This document shows positions 42,092 to 54,250 of a DNA stretch of 64,000 bases, piece after piece (the first letter of the stretch is position 1; every line of letters starts with the position of its first letter). This DNA is from Bacillus sp. ISL-41. GTDB lineage: Bacteria; Bacillota; Bacilli; Bacillales; Cytobacillaceae. The notes under the pieces are model-generated. The model saw nothing but the letters and a program-made list of their open reading frames with translations, did not search any database and was not told the origin of the DNA. The stretch spans positions 103,652 to 167,651 of the forward strand of contig NZ_JAGGQP010000008.1 of assembly GCF_018613235.1 (NCBI RefSeq), given 5' to 3'. A program made the translations under genes and the position numbers.

Positions 42092-43975
42092 CTATTTCCG
42101 CCAAATCCTCTTGTTTTCAATTCTTCTTGTGTATCCGAGTGCATCGAGACGCTCAAGGAAAGGAATCATGTATTTTCGCGATAACTCCACGGCTTCCTTA
42201 GCTTGGGGTACCTCAAACTCATCCCCTGTATATTTTCTTAGTCTCTCAACCGCATCGGCAAAATGAGCTCCGTACCAGGCATACTGATCATCAAGCAGGA
42301 CAATCTCTCCCTGGTCTTCAAGGAAGCGTTTCAACTCAACTGCTATGGAGTCCGGGATGCCGGCATTTTTTATATAATCATTCAGATAAGCAACTTTTAG
42401 GCCATCTTCCTTGAGTTCGTTAAGCATATTCTCTGTCCGCTTCACCCAGTTTTTCGGGACATGAGGAACGAAGCTTGCAAGGTAAATATACTGTTCTTTC
42501 CTGGAAAATAAGCCCTTATTGGTGCCATTATCAATAATGAATTCAAGCAAAGTTTTCGAGAAAGATTTTTGCAGTGACTGAAGCAGCTCAGCTTTGTTCA
42601 TCCCGGTTCTCATAGGGTTTTCCAGATGGTAATCTCCCAGCCGGTCCTTGATATCCTCTTCAATGAGTTCGACAACTGAGACAAGGGCATATTCCTTATT
42701 CGAAACCCGGACAAACTGGTCATCGTTCAGATTGGCCAAAATCGATCCTTCATCTAGAGCAGTCCGCTTAATCAGGTCTTCCACAGATAAACTCTTTGCT
42801 TCATATAAAGCGGCATTCATTCGTTCAATTGGTGTACCTGCCTTCTTTTTCTCCAGTTCTTCTATTGTCTGCTGACCAAATCGATATTTATTTCCACGCG
42901 GGTCAATTACCCATCCGCCGCCAATCGTTTCCTGAGGGCTTGGCCTGCGGACAATGAACCGGTCTCCGCGCTTCGTAACAATTTTTTCATCCAAACGCAG
43001 CTGACAAAGGATTTCCCCATTGTCTTCTTTTAGTTCATTTCGGTCAAAAAAGACAATCCGTCCCATTACTTCGGCGGTGCCGATATGACACTTAATTGGC
43101 GTCCTTTGTTTTACCAAATGCTCGAGGTCCTCGACCACTCTTATAGCGACATCAATCGTATTCGTAACAATAAAGTGTTCAGAGGAAACCAGGACTTCCC
43201 CGCGTTCAAGGTCATCCTTCGAAACCCCCGATAGATTGATGGCTGCCCTCTGGCCGGCGAAAGCCGTTTTTGCCGGCTGATGATGCACCTGCAGCTGACG
43301 TGCCCTCACTTCAATTCCAGACGGCAGGACTTTTAGCAGCTGGCCCTCTTCGACTGTCCCTTCGTAAACAGTACCTCGGACGACGGTACCTTGGCCTTTA
43401 ACTGTAAATACCTGGTCAATCGGCAGCCGGAAGGCCCCCTTAGCATCACGCATTTCTTGCTCTTTCAGCGTTTCTATAATCAAATCTTTTAATTCATGAA
43501 TTCCTTTTTTAGATAGACTATCGACCATCATAAACGGCGCATCCTCAAAGACTGTCCCTTCAAGTTCACCAAGAATATCATCTTTCACAAGTTCAACGAA
43601 CTCTTCTTCAACCCGGTCAATTTTTGTAATTGCAATAATACCTGAACGGATTCCGAGGAATCCAAGAATATCGAGGTGTTCCCGTGTTTGTGGCATGACA
43701 CCCTCATCCGCAGCAACTACCAGTACTACAAGGTCAATTCCAGCAACACCGGCAATCATCTGGCGGATGAAGCGCTCATGTCCCGGAACATCCACAACGG
43801 AAATTTGCAGATCCTCATCCTCATATAATGGCGCAAATCCAAGTTCAATTGATATCTGCCGTTCCTTTTCTTCTTTCAGGCGGTCAGTATCCACATTCGT
43901 TAACGCTTTAGTCAGCGATGTTTTCCCGTGGTCAATATGACCTGCCATCCCAATGGTAAAATACCTCTTGCTCAA
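42092..43975 (-). CDS. selB: Selenocysteine-specific translation elongation factor SelB
   Basis: 627 residues. It delivers Sec-tRNA-Sec to UGA codons marked by a SECIS hairpin. GTPase domain (1-170): AGHIDHGKTSL, DVPGHERFI and TKID. Beta-barrel domains 2-3 (about 175-350), including VFTVKGQGTVVRGTV, are EF-Tu-like; then come four winged-helix domains (about 380-627) that bind the SECIS hairpin, ending RRIENKRIWRK. The start MSKRYFTIGMAGHIDHGKT is that of true SelB, not EF-Tu. Two UGA-containing redox genes lie within 8 kb upstream in the window. selA, selC and selD are not in view. Confidence 0.95.
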   Translation of the reverse strand: MSKRYFTIGMAGHIDHGKTSLTKALTNVDTDRLKEEKERQISIELGFAPLYEDEDLQISVVDVPGHERFIRQMIAGVAGIDLVVLVVAADEGVMPQTREHLDILGFLGIRSGIIAITKIDRVEEEFVELVKDDILGELEGTVFEDAPFMMVDSLSKKGIHELKDLIIETLKEQEMRDAKGAFRLPIDQVFTVKGQGTVVRGTVYEGTVEEGQLLKVLPSGIEVRARQLQVHHQPAKTAFAGQRAAINLSGVSKDDLERGEVLVSSEHFIVTNTIDVAIRVVEDLEHLVKQRTPIKCHIGTAEVMGRIVFFDRNELKEDNGEILCQLRLDEKIVTKRGDRFIVRRPSPQETIGGGWVIDPRGNKYRFGQQTIEELEKKKAGTPIERMNAALYEAKSLSVEDLIKRTALDEGSILANLNDDQFVRVSNKEYALVSVVELIEEDIKDRLGDYHLENPMRTGMNKAELLQSLQKSFSKTLLEFIIDNGTNKGLFSRKEQYIYLASFVPHVPKNWVKRTENMLNELKEDGLKVAYLNDYIKNAGIPDSIAVELKRFLEDQGEIVLLDDQYAWYGAHFADAVERLRKYTGDEFEVPQAKEAVELSRKYMIPFLERLDALGYTRRIENKRIWRK

Positions 43976-44179
43976 TCCTTACACCTTCTTTTGATATGTA
44001 TAAAATAACTCTAACTTTAAAAGCAAAATAGTTCAAGCAACGGAAATCAGACAATTATTATTCTGCCTATTCATGCTGAAAACTTAAGAACATCCTCAAG
44101 TATAAGATTTCCGCCCTGTCCATATCTAATTTTCATTCATATATTAATAAGACGAAATAATTTTCAGGGAGTGATTAAA

Positions 44180-44404
44180 TTGAGTGACAATCAACAAAAG
44201 CCAAACCCAATCCCAAATAGTCTTGTTGACCTGTTTGTAACAGACATCCTGCAGAAAAACGGTATTAGCAAAAAGGATATAAAGGATAAGATCACGGATG
44301 ATAAGAAAATGGCCATAAAAGAATTAGTTGAAGACTTAAGCAAGCAAGTGGAGTCATTCGTCAATGCTAACAGCAAGCCTAAAAAAGATTCAGAGAAAAA
44401 ATAA
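44180..44404 (+). CDS. Small protein upstream of cotX genes, 74 residues, unknown
   Basis: Begins MSDNQQKPNPIPNSLVDLF when read from the TTG at 44180, which has GGGAG eight nt upstream. The sequence is helical and highly charged, with a lysine-rich tail. A terminator follows. Position next to two coat genes suggests a spore role, but nothing in the sequence shows one. Confidence 0.6.
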   Translation: MSDNQQKPNPIPNSLVDLFVTDILQKNGISKKDIKDKITDDKKMAIKELVEDLSKQVESFVNANSKPKKDSEKK

Positions 44405-44414
44405 TAGACTAACC

Positions 44415-44448
44415 CCCAGACACCCTATAAATGGGTGTCTATTTTTTC
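44415..44448 (+). terminator. Terminator
   Basis: AGACACCC, TATAAAT, GGGTGTCT, ATTTTTTC. Confidence 0.85.
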
Positions 44449-44538
44449 AAAATGGGACTCTATTTAGGGTATATACACAAGCTATCCGAAGGTTTCATTA
44501 ATAAGATATTCCATACTAGATTAAAAGGAGTGAAAGCA

Positions 44539-44973
44539 ATGTCAAACTATTATCATGATCACCATAAACCGCACCATTCTGGTAAAAGCTGCAAGAAAAA
44601 AGCAGATGTGGAGCAGGAGGCAATCCAGTTGGAGTATACCGAGCAGGACTCTGATGAATTAATTTGGGTTAAAGACTCTTGCAACATCAAGGTTCATACT
44701 ACCGATACACAAGCTGCGGTTTCCTTGCAGGTTGCCCTTCAGTTAGCTATCGCATTAGTCATCAGCATCACAATTGGCGATTCTGATCAAGGCCAGTACG
44801 TCGCCCAGCAGCTAATTCAGGAAATGGGCACTGAACAGTCGAACACACAGAAAATCATCATCAATAATTCCAAAGATGTCAACGTCACTACCACTGATAC
44901 AGATGTAGCAGTCAATGTTCAGGCATTACTGCAGGTTCTGGTTGCCCTCGTTGCTGAATTGGACATTCTGTAA
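44539..44973 (+). CDS. Spore coat protein X family (CotX-like), copy 1
   Basis: 144 residues. A His/Lys-rich N-terminus (SNYYHDHHKPHHSGKSCKKK) leads into two CotX/V domains in tandem: VHTTDTQAAVSLQVALQLAI and VTTTDTDVAVNVQALLQVLV. B. subtilis CotX is part of the insoluble, cross-linked outer coat or crust. AAAAGGAG before the ATG at 44539 gives the start. The next gene is a clear duplicate of identical length. Confidence 0.88.
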   Translation: MSNYYHDHHKPHHSGKSCKKKADVEQEAIQLEYTEQDSDELIWVKDSCNIKVHTTDTQAAVSLQVALQLAIALVISITIGDSDQGQYVAQQLIQEMGTEQSNTQKIIINNSKDVNVTTTDTDVAVNVQALLQVLVALVAELDIL

Positions 44974-44999
44974 TCTATTAAATCTTGAAAGAGGTGAAA

Positions 45000-45434
45000 A
45001 TGATGAGCAAAGAAAAAAAATGGAGAGCAATGGATCATTGTGACACTGGAAAGGGAAATGAAGCGGATGTGACGCAGGAAGCCGATCAAAAAATGGTCAC
45101 AAAGCAACAGTCTTTTGAATGGATTATCATCAAAGATTCAGAATGCATTGATGTCCACACAACTGATACTCAGGCTGCCATCTCCCTTCAACTTGGACTC
45201 CAGGCTGCAATTGCTGCTGTCATTAGCATTGCGATTGGGGATTCTGAGAAAGGTAAAGCTGTCGTCAATGAAATCAAACAAGTAATCAAAACTAAACAGC
45301 GAAATACACAAAAAACCATTATTGAAGGTTCAAAACATGTTGAGGTCAAGACAACTGATACTGATATCGCCGTGAATATCCAGGCGCTCCTGCAGATTCT
45401 GGTTACCCTGGTTGCCAAGCTGGATATTCTATAA
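45000..45434 (+). CDS. Spore coat protein X family (CotX-like), copy 2
   Basis: 144 residues: charged N-terminus, then VHTTDTQAAISLQLGLQAAI and VKTTDTDIAVNIQALLQILV, paralogous to the preceding gene across the whole CotX region. AGAGGTG before two consecutive ATG codons; the first is used. Starts 26 bp after copy 1 and ends at a strong terminator, so the two form an operon. Confidence 0.88.
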   Translation: MMSKEKKWRAMDHCDTGKGNEADVTQEADQKMVTKQQSFEWIIIKDSECIDVHTTDTQAAISLQLGLQAAIAAVISIAIGDSEKGKAVVNEIKQVIKTKQRNTQKTIIEGSKHVEVKTTDTDIAVNIQALLQILVTLVAKLDIL

Positions 45435-45462
45435 TATCCCCTCATTTTTGACCAAAAAAGAT

Positions 45463-45505
45463 CAGCCTGCAGACATTTAAAACAGTCTGCAGGCTGTTTG
45501 ATTTG
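45463..45505. terminator. Strong terminator between cotX and hutG
   Basis: CAGCCTGCAGAC, ten-base loop, GTCTGCAGGCTG, TTTG; A/T flanks on both sides. Confidence 0.88.
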
Positions 45506-45509
45506 TGAG

Positions 45510-47760
<2,251 letters not shown>

Positions 47761-47779
47761 TTACCCCAAATACTGCTAG

Positions 47780-49447
47780 TTACATTTCAGGGAGCATCGG
47801 GATATCGACGCCTTTTTCTTTCGCTGTTTCGATCGCTTTGTCATAGCCTGCATCTGCGTGGCGGGCTACGCCCATTCCGGGATCTGTAGTCAGTACTCTT
47901 CTAAGCCTTTCTTCAGCAAGGTCTGTGCCATCAGCCACTACGACCATTCCTGCGTGAAGGGAATATCCCATGCCTACGCCGCCGCCATGATGGACAGAGA
48001 TCCAAGAGCCACCAGCTGCGACGTTGACAAGTGCATTGAGGATCGCCCAGTCACCGACTGCGTCGCTGCCATCTTTCATTGCTTCTGTTTCGCGATTTGG
48101 AGAGGCAACGGACCCACTATCTAAATGGTCGCGTCCAATTACGATCGGCGCTTTCAATTCACCTTTTCGAACGAGTTCATTGATTGCCAATCCCATTTTC
48201 ACTCGCTCACCATAGCCAAGCCAGCAAATCCGTGAAGGCAGACCCTGGAATTCCACCTTTTCCTGGGCCATGTCAATCCAGCGCTGAAGGGCTTCATTTT
48301 CCGGAAAAAGCTCCTTGATCAATTCATCTGTCCGGTGGATATCAGCCGGATCTCCTGATAAAGCTGCCCAGCGGAACGGTCCTTTTCCTTCACAGAACAG
48401 GGGCCTGATATAAGCAGGAACAAAACCAGGGAAATCAAAAGCATGCTCCTCCCCCTGATCCTTGGCAACCTGACGGATGTTATTGCCGTAATCAAATGTA
48501 ACTGCACCTCTCCGTTGGAATTCAAGCATGGATGCCACGTGCTTAGCCATTGAGAAAGATGATTGCTTTACATACTCTTCAGGATTTTCCACGCGAAGTT
48601 TAGCTGCTTCCTCCAAAGTAAGACCAACGGGAATATATCCATTTAGCGGGTCATGTGCAGAAGTCTGGTCCGTTACAATATCAACTCTAAAATTCCTGGA
48701 CAATAATTCAAGATGGACTTCGGCTGCATTTCCGACCAGACCGATTGATAGAGCTTCTCCTTTATGCTTGGCTTCCTTAGCCCACTCAATGGCTTCATCA
48801 ATTGAATGTGTCATCCTGTCGCAATATCGGGTATCAATCCGCTTTTGGATCCGTTCTGGATCGACCTCTACAGCAATACACACCCCATCGTTCATCGTGA
48901 CTGCGAGAGGCTGCGCTCCACCCATGCCTCCAAGTCCAGCTGTCAACGTAATAGTATTTTTCAAGGTGCCGCCAAAGTGCTGTCTCGCAACCTCGGCAAA
49001 TGTTTCATATGTGCCCTGAAGGATTCCCTGTGAACCAATATAAATCCAGCTTCCTGCAGTCATTTGTCCGTACATCATCAAGCCTTTTTTATCAAGTTCA
49101 TGAAAATGGTCCCAATTCGCCCATTTAGGTACCAGTACAGAATTAGAAATTAATACTCTTGGTGCTGCCTTATGCGTTTTGAAAACAGCGACAGGTTTAC
49201 CTGATTGAACAAGCATCGTCTCATCATTTTCCAGCCTGCGCAGCGTTTCAACAATTGCGTCGAATGCCTCCCAGTTCCGTGCCGCTTTGCCAATTCCGCC
49301 GTATACAACTAGATCCTCCGGCTTTTCAGCGACCTCTGGATCAAGATTGTTATAAAGCATCCTCAATGCAGCTTCTTGCTCCCATCCCTTACATTCAAGT
49401 TCAAGACCTTTTTTTGCTTTAATATTGCGTTTTGCTTCAATCGCCAT
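47780..49447 (-). CDS. hutU: Urocanate hydratase (urocanase)
   Basis: Second hut step, using NAD+ as an electrophile. 555 residues with [17 protein letters not shown] near the N-terminus, [19 protein letters not shown], and [13 protein letters not shown] near residue 410. GAGGAG before the ATG at 49447 sets the start. Confidence 0.96.
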   Translation of the reverse strand: MAIEAKRNIKAKKGLELECKGWEQEAALRMLYNNLDPEVAEKPEDLVVYGGIGKAARNWEAFDAIVETLRRLENDETMLVQSGKPVAVFKTHKAAPRVLISNSVLVPKWANWDHFHELDKKGLMMYGQMTAGSWIYIGSQGILQGTYETFAEVARQHFGGTLKNTITLTAGLGGMGGAQPLAVTMNDGVCIAVEVDPERIQKRIDTRYCDRMTHSIDEAIEWAKEAKHKGEALSIGLVGNAAEVHLELLSRNFRVDIVTDQTSAHDPLNGYIPVGLTLEEAAKLRVENPEEYVKQSSFSMAKHVASMLEFQRRGAVTFDYGNNIRQVAKDQGEEHAFDFPGFVPAYIRPLFCEGKGPFRWAALSGDPADIHRTDELIKELFPENEALQRWIDMAQEKVEFQGLPSRICWLGYGERVKMGLAINELVRKGELKAPIVIGRDHLDSGSVASPNRETEAMKDGSDAVGDWAILNALVNVAAGGSWISVHHGGGVGMGYSLHAGMVVVADGTDLAEERLRRVLTTDPGMGVARHADAGYDKAIETAKEKGVDIPMLPEM

Positions 49448-49475
49448 TTTTTCCACTCTCCTCAATTTTCAAATT

Positions 49476-50996
49476 TCAAACCAGGCTTTCCTGTCTTTTT
49501 ATAGCTGTCCACTGCGGTTTATTTTTTTTTAGCCATTCTGCAAGTCTTTCGATATCTTCAGAGAAAATTCTGTCCTCAGTAATGGAGGGAACTATTTTTC
49601 TTGCTTCCTCATAGAAGCCCCTTGTATTAGGTGACATTTTATCAATACCACGATATTGGACTGCCTGCAGGGCACAAATACATTCAATTGCCAGAACGCG
49701 CCTAACGTTTTGGATGATACTGTGTGCATGACGGGCAGCAATCGTTCCCATGCTCACATGATCCTCCTGATTGGCAGAGGATGGGATGGAATCCACGCTA
49801 GCAGGATGAGCGAGAGTCTTATTTTCAGAAACTAGTGACGCAGCGCTGTACTGCATGATCATCGCACCAGACTGAAGTCCCGGTTGTGGACTCAAGAATG
49901 GAGGCAGGTCATTTAGTTGCGGGTTTACCAATCTTTCAATCCTTCTTTCAGAGATACTTGCAAATTCAGCAACTGCTATTTTCATAAAGTCCATCGCAAT
50001 CGCTATTGGCTGCCCATGGAAATTGCCTCCCGAAATGACGGTTTCTCCACCATCAAAAATCAGCGGATTATCCGTTGCCGCATTCATTTCAATCTCCAGC
50101 TTTTCTTTTACATAATCAAGCGCCTGCCACGAGGCACCATGTACCTGAGGAATGCATCTTAGTGAATAGGCATCCTGGACTCTTTTTTCACCCTGTCGTG
50201 TCGTCAGCTTACTTCCAGCCAATAAATCTCTCATGCGCTCCGCTACATCCATTTGCTGCTGGTAGCCGCGCGCTTCTTGAATCGCAGGATGGAATGCGTC
50301 AATGACACCTTCAAGACCTTCCATTGTCAGGGCAGCGATCCACTCTGACTGATGGGCCAGATCATTTGCTTCAATCCAGTTGACAACACCCATTGCCGTC
50401 ATTGCCTGAGTTCCATTTATCAGGGCAAGACCTTCTTTCGCCTGCAGTACAATTGGCTCAAGCCCTTCTTTCTTATAAGCCTCTTCTGTTGCACAAACCC
50501 TTCCCTCATAAAACACTTTGCCCTCACCTAACAGTACTAGTGCCAGATGTGATAACGGCGCCAAATCACCCGAAGCGCCAAGCGAGCCTTGCTGCGGGAC
50601 AACCGGGTGGATCTGCAGGTTGAGCAATTCCTTCAGCCTCTCAGCGATTACCGGCCTGATCCCGGAAAACCCTTTAATCAAGGCATTGAGCCTGAGTAAG
50701 ACCATCGCTCGGGAAACGACCTCTGGAAATGGCTCCCCAACTCCGCATGCATGTGACCTGATCAAGTTTAACTGCAGGGCATTGACATCCTGTTCATTAA
50801 TGATGACATCACTAAATTTGCCGAATCCTGTATTGATTCCATAAATCGTACGCTTGTCGGCTACAATTTTCTCTACGGCTTCCCTGCTTTCAGAAACCTT
50901 CTTCATACTATCGGGACTGATAGCGACTACCTCGTCGAGATAACAAACCTGTCTGATTTGCTCCAAAGATAACGTTTCACCTGTTAAAACAACCAT
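49476..50996 (-). CDS. hutH: Histidine ammonia-lyase
   Basis: First hut step: L-histidine to urocanate and ammonia. 506 residues. The MIO prosthetic group forms from Ala-Ser-Gly in [14 protein letters not shown] (about residue 142). Other family segments: [12 protein letters not shown] and [17 protein letters not shown] before the ATG. The leader holds the HutP-dependent attenuator. Confidence 0.97.
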   Translation of the reverse strand: MVVLTGETLSLEQIRQVCYLDEVVAISPDSMKKVSESREAVEKIVADKRTIYGINTGFGKFSDVIINEQDVNALQLNLIRSHACGVGEPFPEVVSRAMVLLRLNALIKGFSGIRPVIAERLKELLNLQIHPVVPQQGSLGASGDLAPLSHLALVLLGEGKVFYEGRVCATEEAYKKEGLEPIVLQAKEGLALINGTQAMTAMGVVNWIEANDLAHQSEWIAALTMEGLEGVIDAFHPAIQEARGYQQQMDVAERMRDLLAGSKLTTRQGEKRVQDAYSLRCIPQVHGASWQALDYVKEKLEIEMNAATDNPLIFDGGETVISGGNFHGQPIAIAMDFMKIAVAEFASISERRIERLVNPQLNDLPPFLSPQPGLQSGAMIMQYSAASLVSENKTLAHPASVDSIPSSANQEDHVSMGTIAARHAHSIIQNVRRVLAIECICALQAVQYRGIDKMSPNTRGFYEEARKIVPSITEDRIFSEDIERLAEWLKKNKPQWTAIKRQESLV

Positions 50997-51011
50997 TTTC
51001 GTAACCTCCTG

Positions 51012-51086
51012 ATCACTGGATAAAATAAAAAGGAGACGACAATGGCATACTTAAACCATCATCGCCTCCTACTGACTAGTGGACTA
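51012..51086 (-). promoter_or_regulatory. HutP-controlled attenuator between hutP and hutH
   Basis: On the minus strand three UAG triplets (51084-51086, 51076-51078, 51069-51071; spacing 5 and 4) run into a long terminator stem GGAGGCGATGATGG ... CCATTGTCGTCTCC (51032-51069) and a T-rich tail. HutP with histidine and a divalent ion is known to bind such UAG repeats and open the stem. Confidence 0.85.
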
Positions 51087-51100
51087 TAGGCAATGCAACT

Positions 51101-51535
51101 TTATATATGATTGATTCCTAAACCAACCGTTTCGTGTTCAGACCCCTTTACAGGAGCGCCAATCGTTCCATAAAAAGCGACAGCAATCCATTCTCCTTCT
51201 TTTTCATCGGTAAAAGGTGTTCCACGGACAACGGCAAAACGAAGGCCGACAGTACGGCTCATTTCACCAATGGAAAGATGCCCCCGCGTGACCCCCTCCA
51301 TGCCTTCCATAATCGCATGGTATAGTGCATGGGTTTCACGGTACAAATTTGGATGTATGAGACCATGGCGCTTGGCAGCAGTTTCCACTGCGGAAATAAC
51401 TTTCTGCATATTCATCGATCCAACTTTTCCAAGGCAATAGCTTACATCTTTTAAGGAATCCTGAAAAAAAACCATTTCTTCTTCCGTAAAAGATGCCAGC
51501 AGGATCGCTGTTTTCCCAATCGCAATTTTGCTCAT
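51101..51535 (-). CDS. hutP: Hut operon antiterminator HutP
   Basis: RNA-binding regulator of 144 residues that, with L-histidine and a divalent metal, prevents termination before hutH. Family length and the [19 protein letters not shown] segment with its histidines (about 75-93) are present. It is the first gene of the operon with its own sigma-A promoter. Confidence 0.95.
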   Translation of the reverse strand: MSKIAIGKTAILLASFTEEEMVFFQDSLKDVSYCLGKVGSMNMQKVISAVETAAKRHGLIHPNLYRETHALYHAIMEGMEGVTRGHLSIGEMSRTVGLRFAVVRGTPFTDEKEGEWIAVAFYGTIGAPVKGSEHETVGLGINHI

Positions 51536-51584
51536 GACAAACCCCGTTTTCTGAATTTTAACTATTGACTAATAACTTATATTA

Positions 51585-51613
51585 ATTTTATGTTTCCCCA
51601 TCGCTAATGTCAA
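51585..51613 (-). promoter_or_regulatory. Sigma-A-type promoter of the hut operon
   Basis: TTGACA (51608-51613) and TAAAAT (51585-51590) on the minus strand, 17-bp spacer, 50 bp before hutP. Confidence 0.75.
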
Positions 51614-51670
51614 CCTATATGGTAAATTTTAGTATTCTAATATAGTAGTATGATACCATGTTAAAGCATT

Positions 51671-51700
51671 GAAAAAAGCGCCAACAGGCGCTTTTTGTTA
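51671..51700 (-). terminator. Terminator of the 193-residue gene
   Basis: AAAAAGCGCC, AACA, GGCGCTTTTT at the stop codon. Confidence 0.85.
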
Positions 51701-52279
51701 TTTATTTTCTAAAGACTCTGCAAGCCTGAAAAGAAAGCCGTAGATCAGATTATAAGCATCTCTGATCAATAGATCTTCCCTGTAACCGTCCAGCCCATTC
51801 AATGCGAAATTCAGGCTCCATACTCCCTCATTGGCATCGAACATCAGATCATACCTAGACCCCTCACCATGAAGGTTCTCCTCCAGGTATTTCTTGATGC
51901 CAGATTCATATTTCTTCTGAAGCTTAAGTCCCAGCATAACGTCATATGTTCCGAACACATCATCTTTTTCTAGACTGACGGCATCAACACCGATCAGGTC
52001 AAACCATTTGGATTCCAAATACATGAATTCATTTTTCCGCTCTTTAAAATAAGCAATTGGCTGATTCAGGAACTTAAATGATTCTTCACCCAGGAACTCT
52101 TCAGTTTCTTTGTTTCCTCTCTCAACATAAGCATCCGCAAAACGAGCATCTGATTCTAATTCTTTTACTTCAACTCCATGAAGCAGTCCTTGACGCACTG
52201 CATATTCTTTTTCTTCATTATGTAATTCAACGGGATTCTTCTGAATTGTTATATACTTCTCGACCTGGTTCTTTAACAT
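51698..52279 (-). CDS. Conserved hypothetical protein, unknown
   Basis: 193 residues, acidic, beginning MLKNQVEKYITIQKN; alternating helices and strands with YDLMFDANEGVWSLNFALNG near residue 140. GGAGGC before the ATG at 52279. I do not recognise a family. Lies between hutP and the spore-surface cluster. Confidence 0.7.
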   Translation of the reverse strand: MLKNQVEKYITIQKNPVELHNEEKEYAVRQGLLHGVEVKELESDARFADAYVERGNKETEEFLGEESFKFLNQPIAYFKERKNEFMYLESKWFDLIGVDAVSLEKDDVFGTYDVMLGLKLQKKYESGIKKYLEENLHGEGSRYDLMFDANEGVWSLNFALNGLDGYREDLLIRDAYNLIYGFLFRLAESLENK

Positions 52280-52474
52280 ATTTATTGCCTCCATATTTAT
52301 TTAGCTGCTATTTATATTGAATGGTAATTGGGCAAATAGCAAATATTCTAGATCAGGTTTCCCAAAAACCAATGAAGAATTTCGTCTATATGGTCACATC
52401 CCCATACAAACCACTGCTTTTCCCCATATCCTGTTAGTACATCACCACTCTATAAGAAAGGAGAGGCGCGTTTA

Positions 52475-53152
52475 ATGAATTATTATTACAAAGATGATCA
52501 TCGGCCAGACGATGATTACGATCATAAAAAGGAAAAGTCGAAACACCGTGATAAAGAGAAGCACAAAGACTGGGATGACCATAAAGATTGGAAGAAACAG
52601 AAGGATAAAGACAAACACAAGGATTGGGACGATGACAAACATGATTGCGGCTGTCAAAAAGGCCATCATGATGAAAAACATTCACATCACTGTGTATGCA
52701 AAAAGGTAAGGGATATAAATGAAGCACAACACAAGGTAAAACAAAAGAGTCATGGTTGTGACGTCAGCTGCGAAAGATCAATCAGAGAGCTTTTGAATCA
52801 ATGCAAACAGTCCAACTATGATACAATCCCGTTCAAATTATTATGCGGATGCAGCAAAGGGGATTGCGAGACTTTCGTAGGTACTGGCGTGGTTAAAATC
52901 GGTGGCTGCTTTTATGACATCAAGTCTTCTTTTTTCCGAGTAGTTGACTTTACGAAGGGATCCAAATGCTGTGCGATCCTCGAGTTGCTCTGTCCGGAAC
53001 GATGCAAAGGTAAGCACCATGGGATTGAGGGATTCGTTAGAACTGGTGCATGCTTCGAAGTCGACTTAAAAGATTTTGTCGGTATTACCTGCTTCCCGCC
53101 TGTAAAAGCGAAGAAGATGGATCCAAAGAAACTGTTATGCTCTGGACATTGA
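52475..53152 (+). CDS. Cys-rich CotY/CotZ-like spore coat protein with Lys/Asp/His repeat N-terminus
   Basis: 225 residues. Residues 1-70 are a low-complexity tract with repeated HKDWDDHKDW-like units; residues 70-225 carry about 15 cysteines and match the CotY/CotZ/ExsY type: a CxC pair, FKLLCGCSKGDCETFVGTG, FRVVDFTKGSKCCAILELL and a final CSGH. These proteins self-assemble into disulfide-linked sheets in the outer coat, crust or exosporium. GGAGAGG before the ATG. A mother-cell promoter is expected but the upstream CATATCCTG is only a partial sigma-K match. Confidence 0.85.
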   Translation: MNYYYKDDHRPDDDYDHKKEKSKHRDKEKHKDWDDHKDWKKQKDKDKHKDWDDDKHDCGCQKGHHDEKHSHHCVCKKVRDINEAQHKVKQKSHGCDVSCERSIRELLNQCKQSNYDTIPFKLLCGCSKGDCETFVGTGVVKIGGCFYDIKSSFFRVVDFTKGSKCCAILELLCPERCKGKHHGIEGFVRTGACFEVDLKDFVGITCFPPVKAKKMDPKKLLCSGH

Positions 53153-53171
53153 TTTCCTGAATAGAAAAAAC

Positions 53172-53205
53172 AATCACCCCACTTCTATGTGGGGTTCCGT
53201 TTTGT
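53172..53205 (+). terminator. Terminator
   Basis: CCCCAC, TTCTAT, GTGGGG, TTCCGTTTTG. Confidence 0.7.
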
Positions 53206-53394
53206 GTCAAATACTCAGCACTTGTCCCGAGTTCTATTAACCTCACTCCCTTGAAATTAAAAATATGTGATTGCCCTCTATCATTCGTCTATTCATTTAC
53301 AGTTGTACTGGCATATAAAATAGTAAGTCAAAAGAAAGGAGCAGACTTTTACTGTTTCTTACTGCTTTTGATTAAAAAAAAAGGAGTGAAAGAT

Positions 53395-54207
53395 ATGAAG
53401 AGAAATACAGGTTGCAATTCAAACCATGGCTGTCCGCCACAGCTTTCATGTGATGAAGCTAAAACACTTCGGGTTGATTGCGATAATGATTCTTACTATC
53501 CTTATGGCAATTATCTTCAGTACCCAGTCGCTGACATTGATGTTGCATTAGCAGAAGTGGAGCTGCAGGTAGAAGTTGAAAGTGACATTGAACTGCCAAC
53601 TGCCGCACGTGAGATCAAACACATGCGCAGGAATGTATCCCTGACACAATGTAAGGCAATCCGTTCAGCAATGGACTATGACAAGGTAAAACTATATATT
53701 TCTGGTGTTGTTCACAAGAATATCCAATATGTTGAGCAATGCAGCGGAGTATTGAGGGACTACAGTGTCGATGTACCATTTACTTGCAGTCAGGCTGTCA
53801 AAGTTTACAATTATCCTGATTATGAACACTTGAGCCAAAAGAACACAGTATATGAAAGAAGGTTCATTGACAAGAAAGGCCATGGTGCCGATAATTGCAC
53901 ATCTGGAGCATACACGTATGAGTACTACAATGAGCCAATCGACTGCAAACTGCTAGCATCTTTTGTCAATGACCTGGATCTTTACAAAGATTTTGACAAC
54001 TGGGGCAGATTCAGCCGAATCACCGAGAAGATGGAAGTCGGCTTATTCTTCAAATTGCTTCAGAAGCAGCAGGTTAACCTGGGTTATTGCTATGGCGGCA
54101 AAGAAGAAGAATCCTCCTCTTCATGTGACTCAGGCTATAAGATGGAACATCAGCCAAAAAGCATGAAGGACAGGATGAAAGATTTAATGAAACGCAATGA
54201 AGGTTAA
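53395..54207 (+). CDS. CsxC/SPOCS-like spore-surface protein
   Basis: 270 residues. After a Cys-containing N-terminus (MKRNTGCNSNHGCPPQLSC) the core reads VADIDVALAEVELQVEVES, VSLTQCKAI, KLYISGVVHKNIQYVEQC, DYSVDVPFTC, and later ITEKMEVGLFFKLLQKQQVN. The same order of segments appears in the proteins at 55465-56244 and 56572-57339. The pattern resembles CsxC/SPOCS-domain coat and exosporium proteins. AAAAGGAG before the ATG at 53395; the longer frame opening at 53251 has no ribosome binding site. Confidence 0.78.
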   Translation: MKRNTGCNSNHGCPPQLSCDEAKTLRVDCDNDSYYPYGNYLQYPVADIDVALAEVELQVEVESDIELPTAAREIKHMRRNVSLTQCKAIRSAMDYDKVKLYISGVVHKNIQYVEQCSGVLRDYSVDVPFTCSQAVKVYNYPDYEHLSQKNTVYERRFIDKKGHGADNCTSGAYTYEYYNEPIDCKLLASFVNDLDLYKDFDNWGRFSRITEKMEVGLFFKLLQKQQVNLGYCYGGKEEESSSSCDSGYKMEHQPKSMKDRMKDLMKRNEG

Positions 54208-54217
54208 CACATGAGCA

Positions 54218-54245
54218 AGGGTGTCTCATCTGAGGCACCCTGTTC
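54218..54245. terminator. Hairpin between convergent spore genes
   Basis: AGGGTGTCTCA, TC, TGAGGCACCCT; T-poor tail. Confidence 0.55.
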
Positions 54246-54250
54246 TTCCT

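Noticed and set aside
52434..52727. Minus-strand frames opposite the CotY/Z-like gene
   Set aside because: Shadows of the AAR/GAY-rich repeat tract on the other strand; no ribosome binding site.
52295..53394. Clear sigma-K promoters before the plus-strand coat genes
   Set aside because: CATATCCTG and CATATAAAA are only partial matches and lack a correctly spaced AC; not called.
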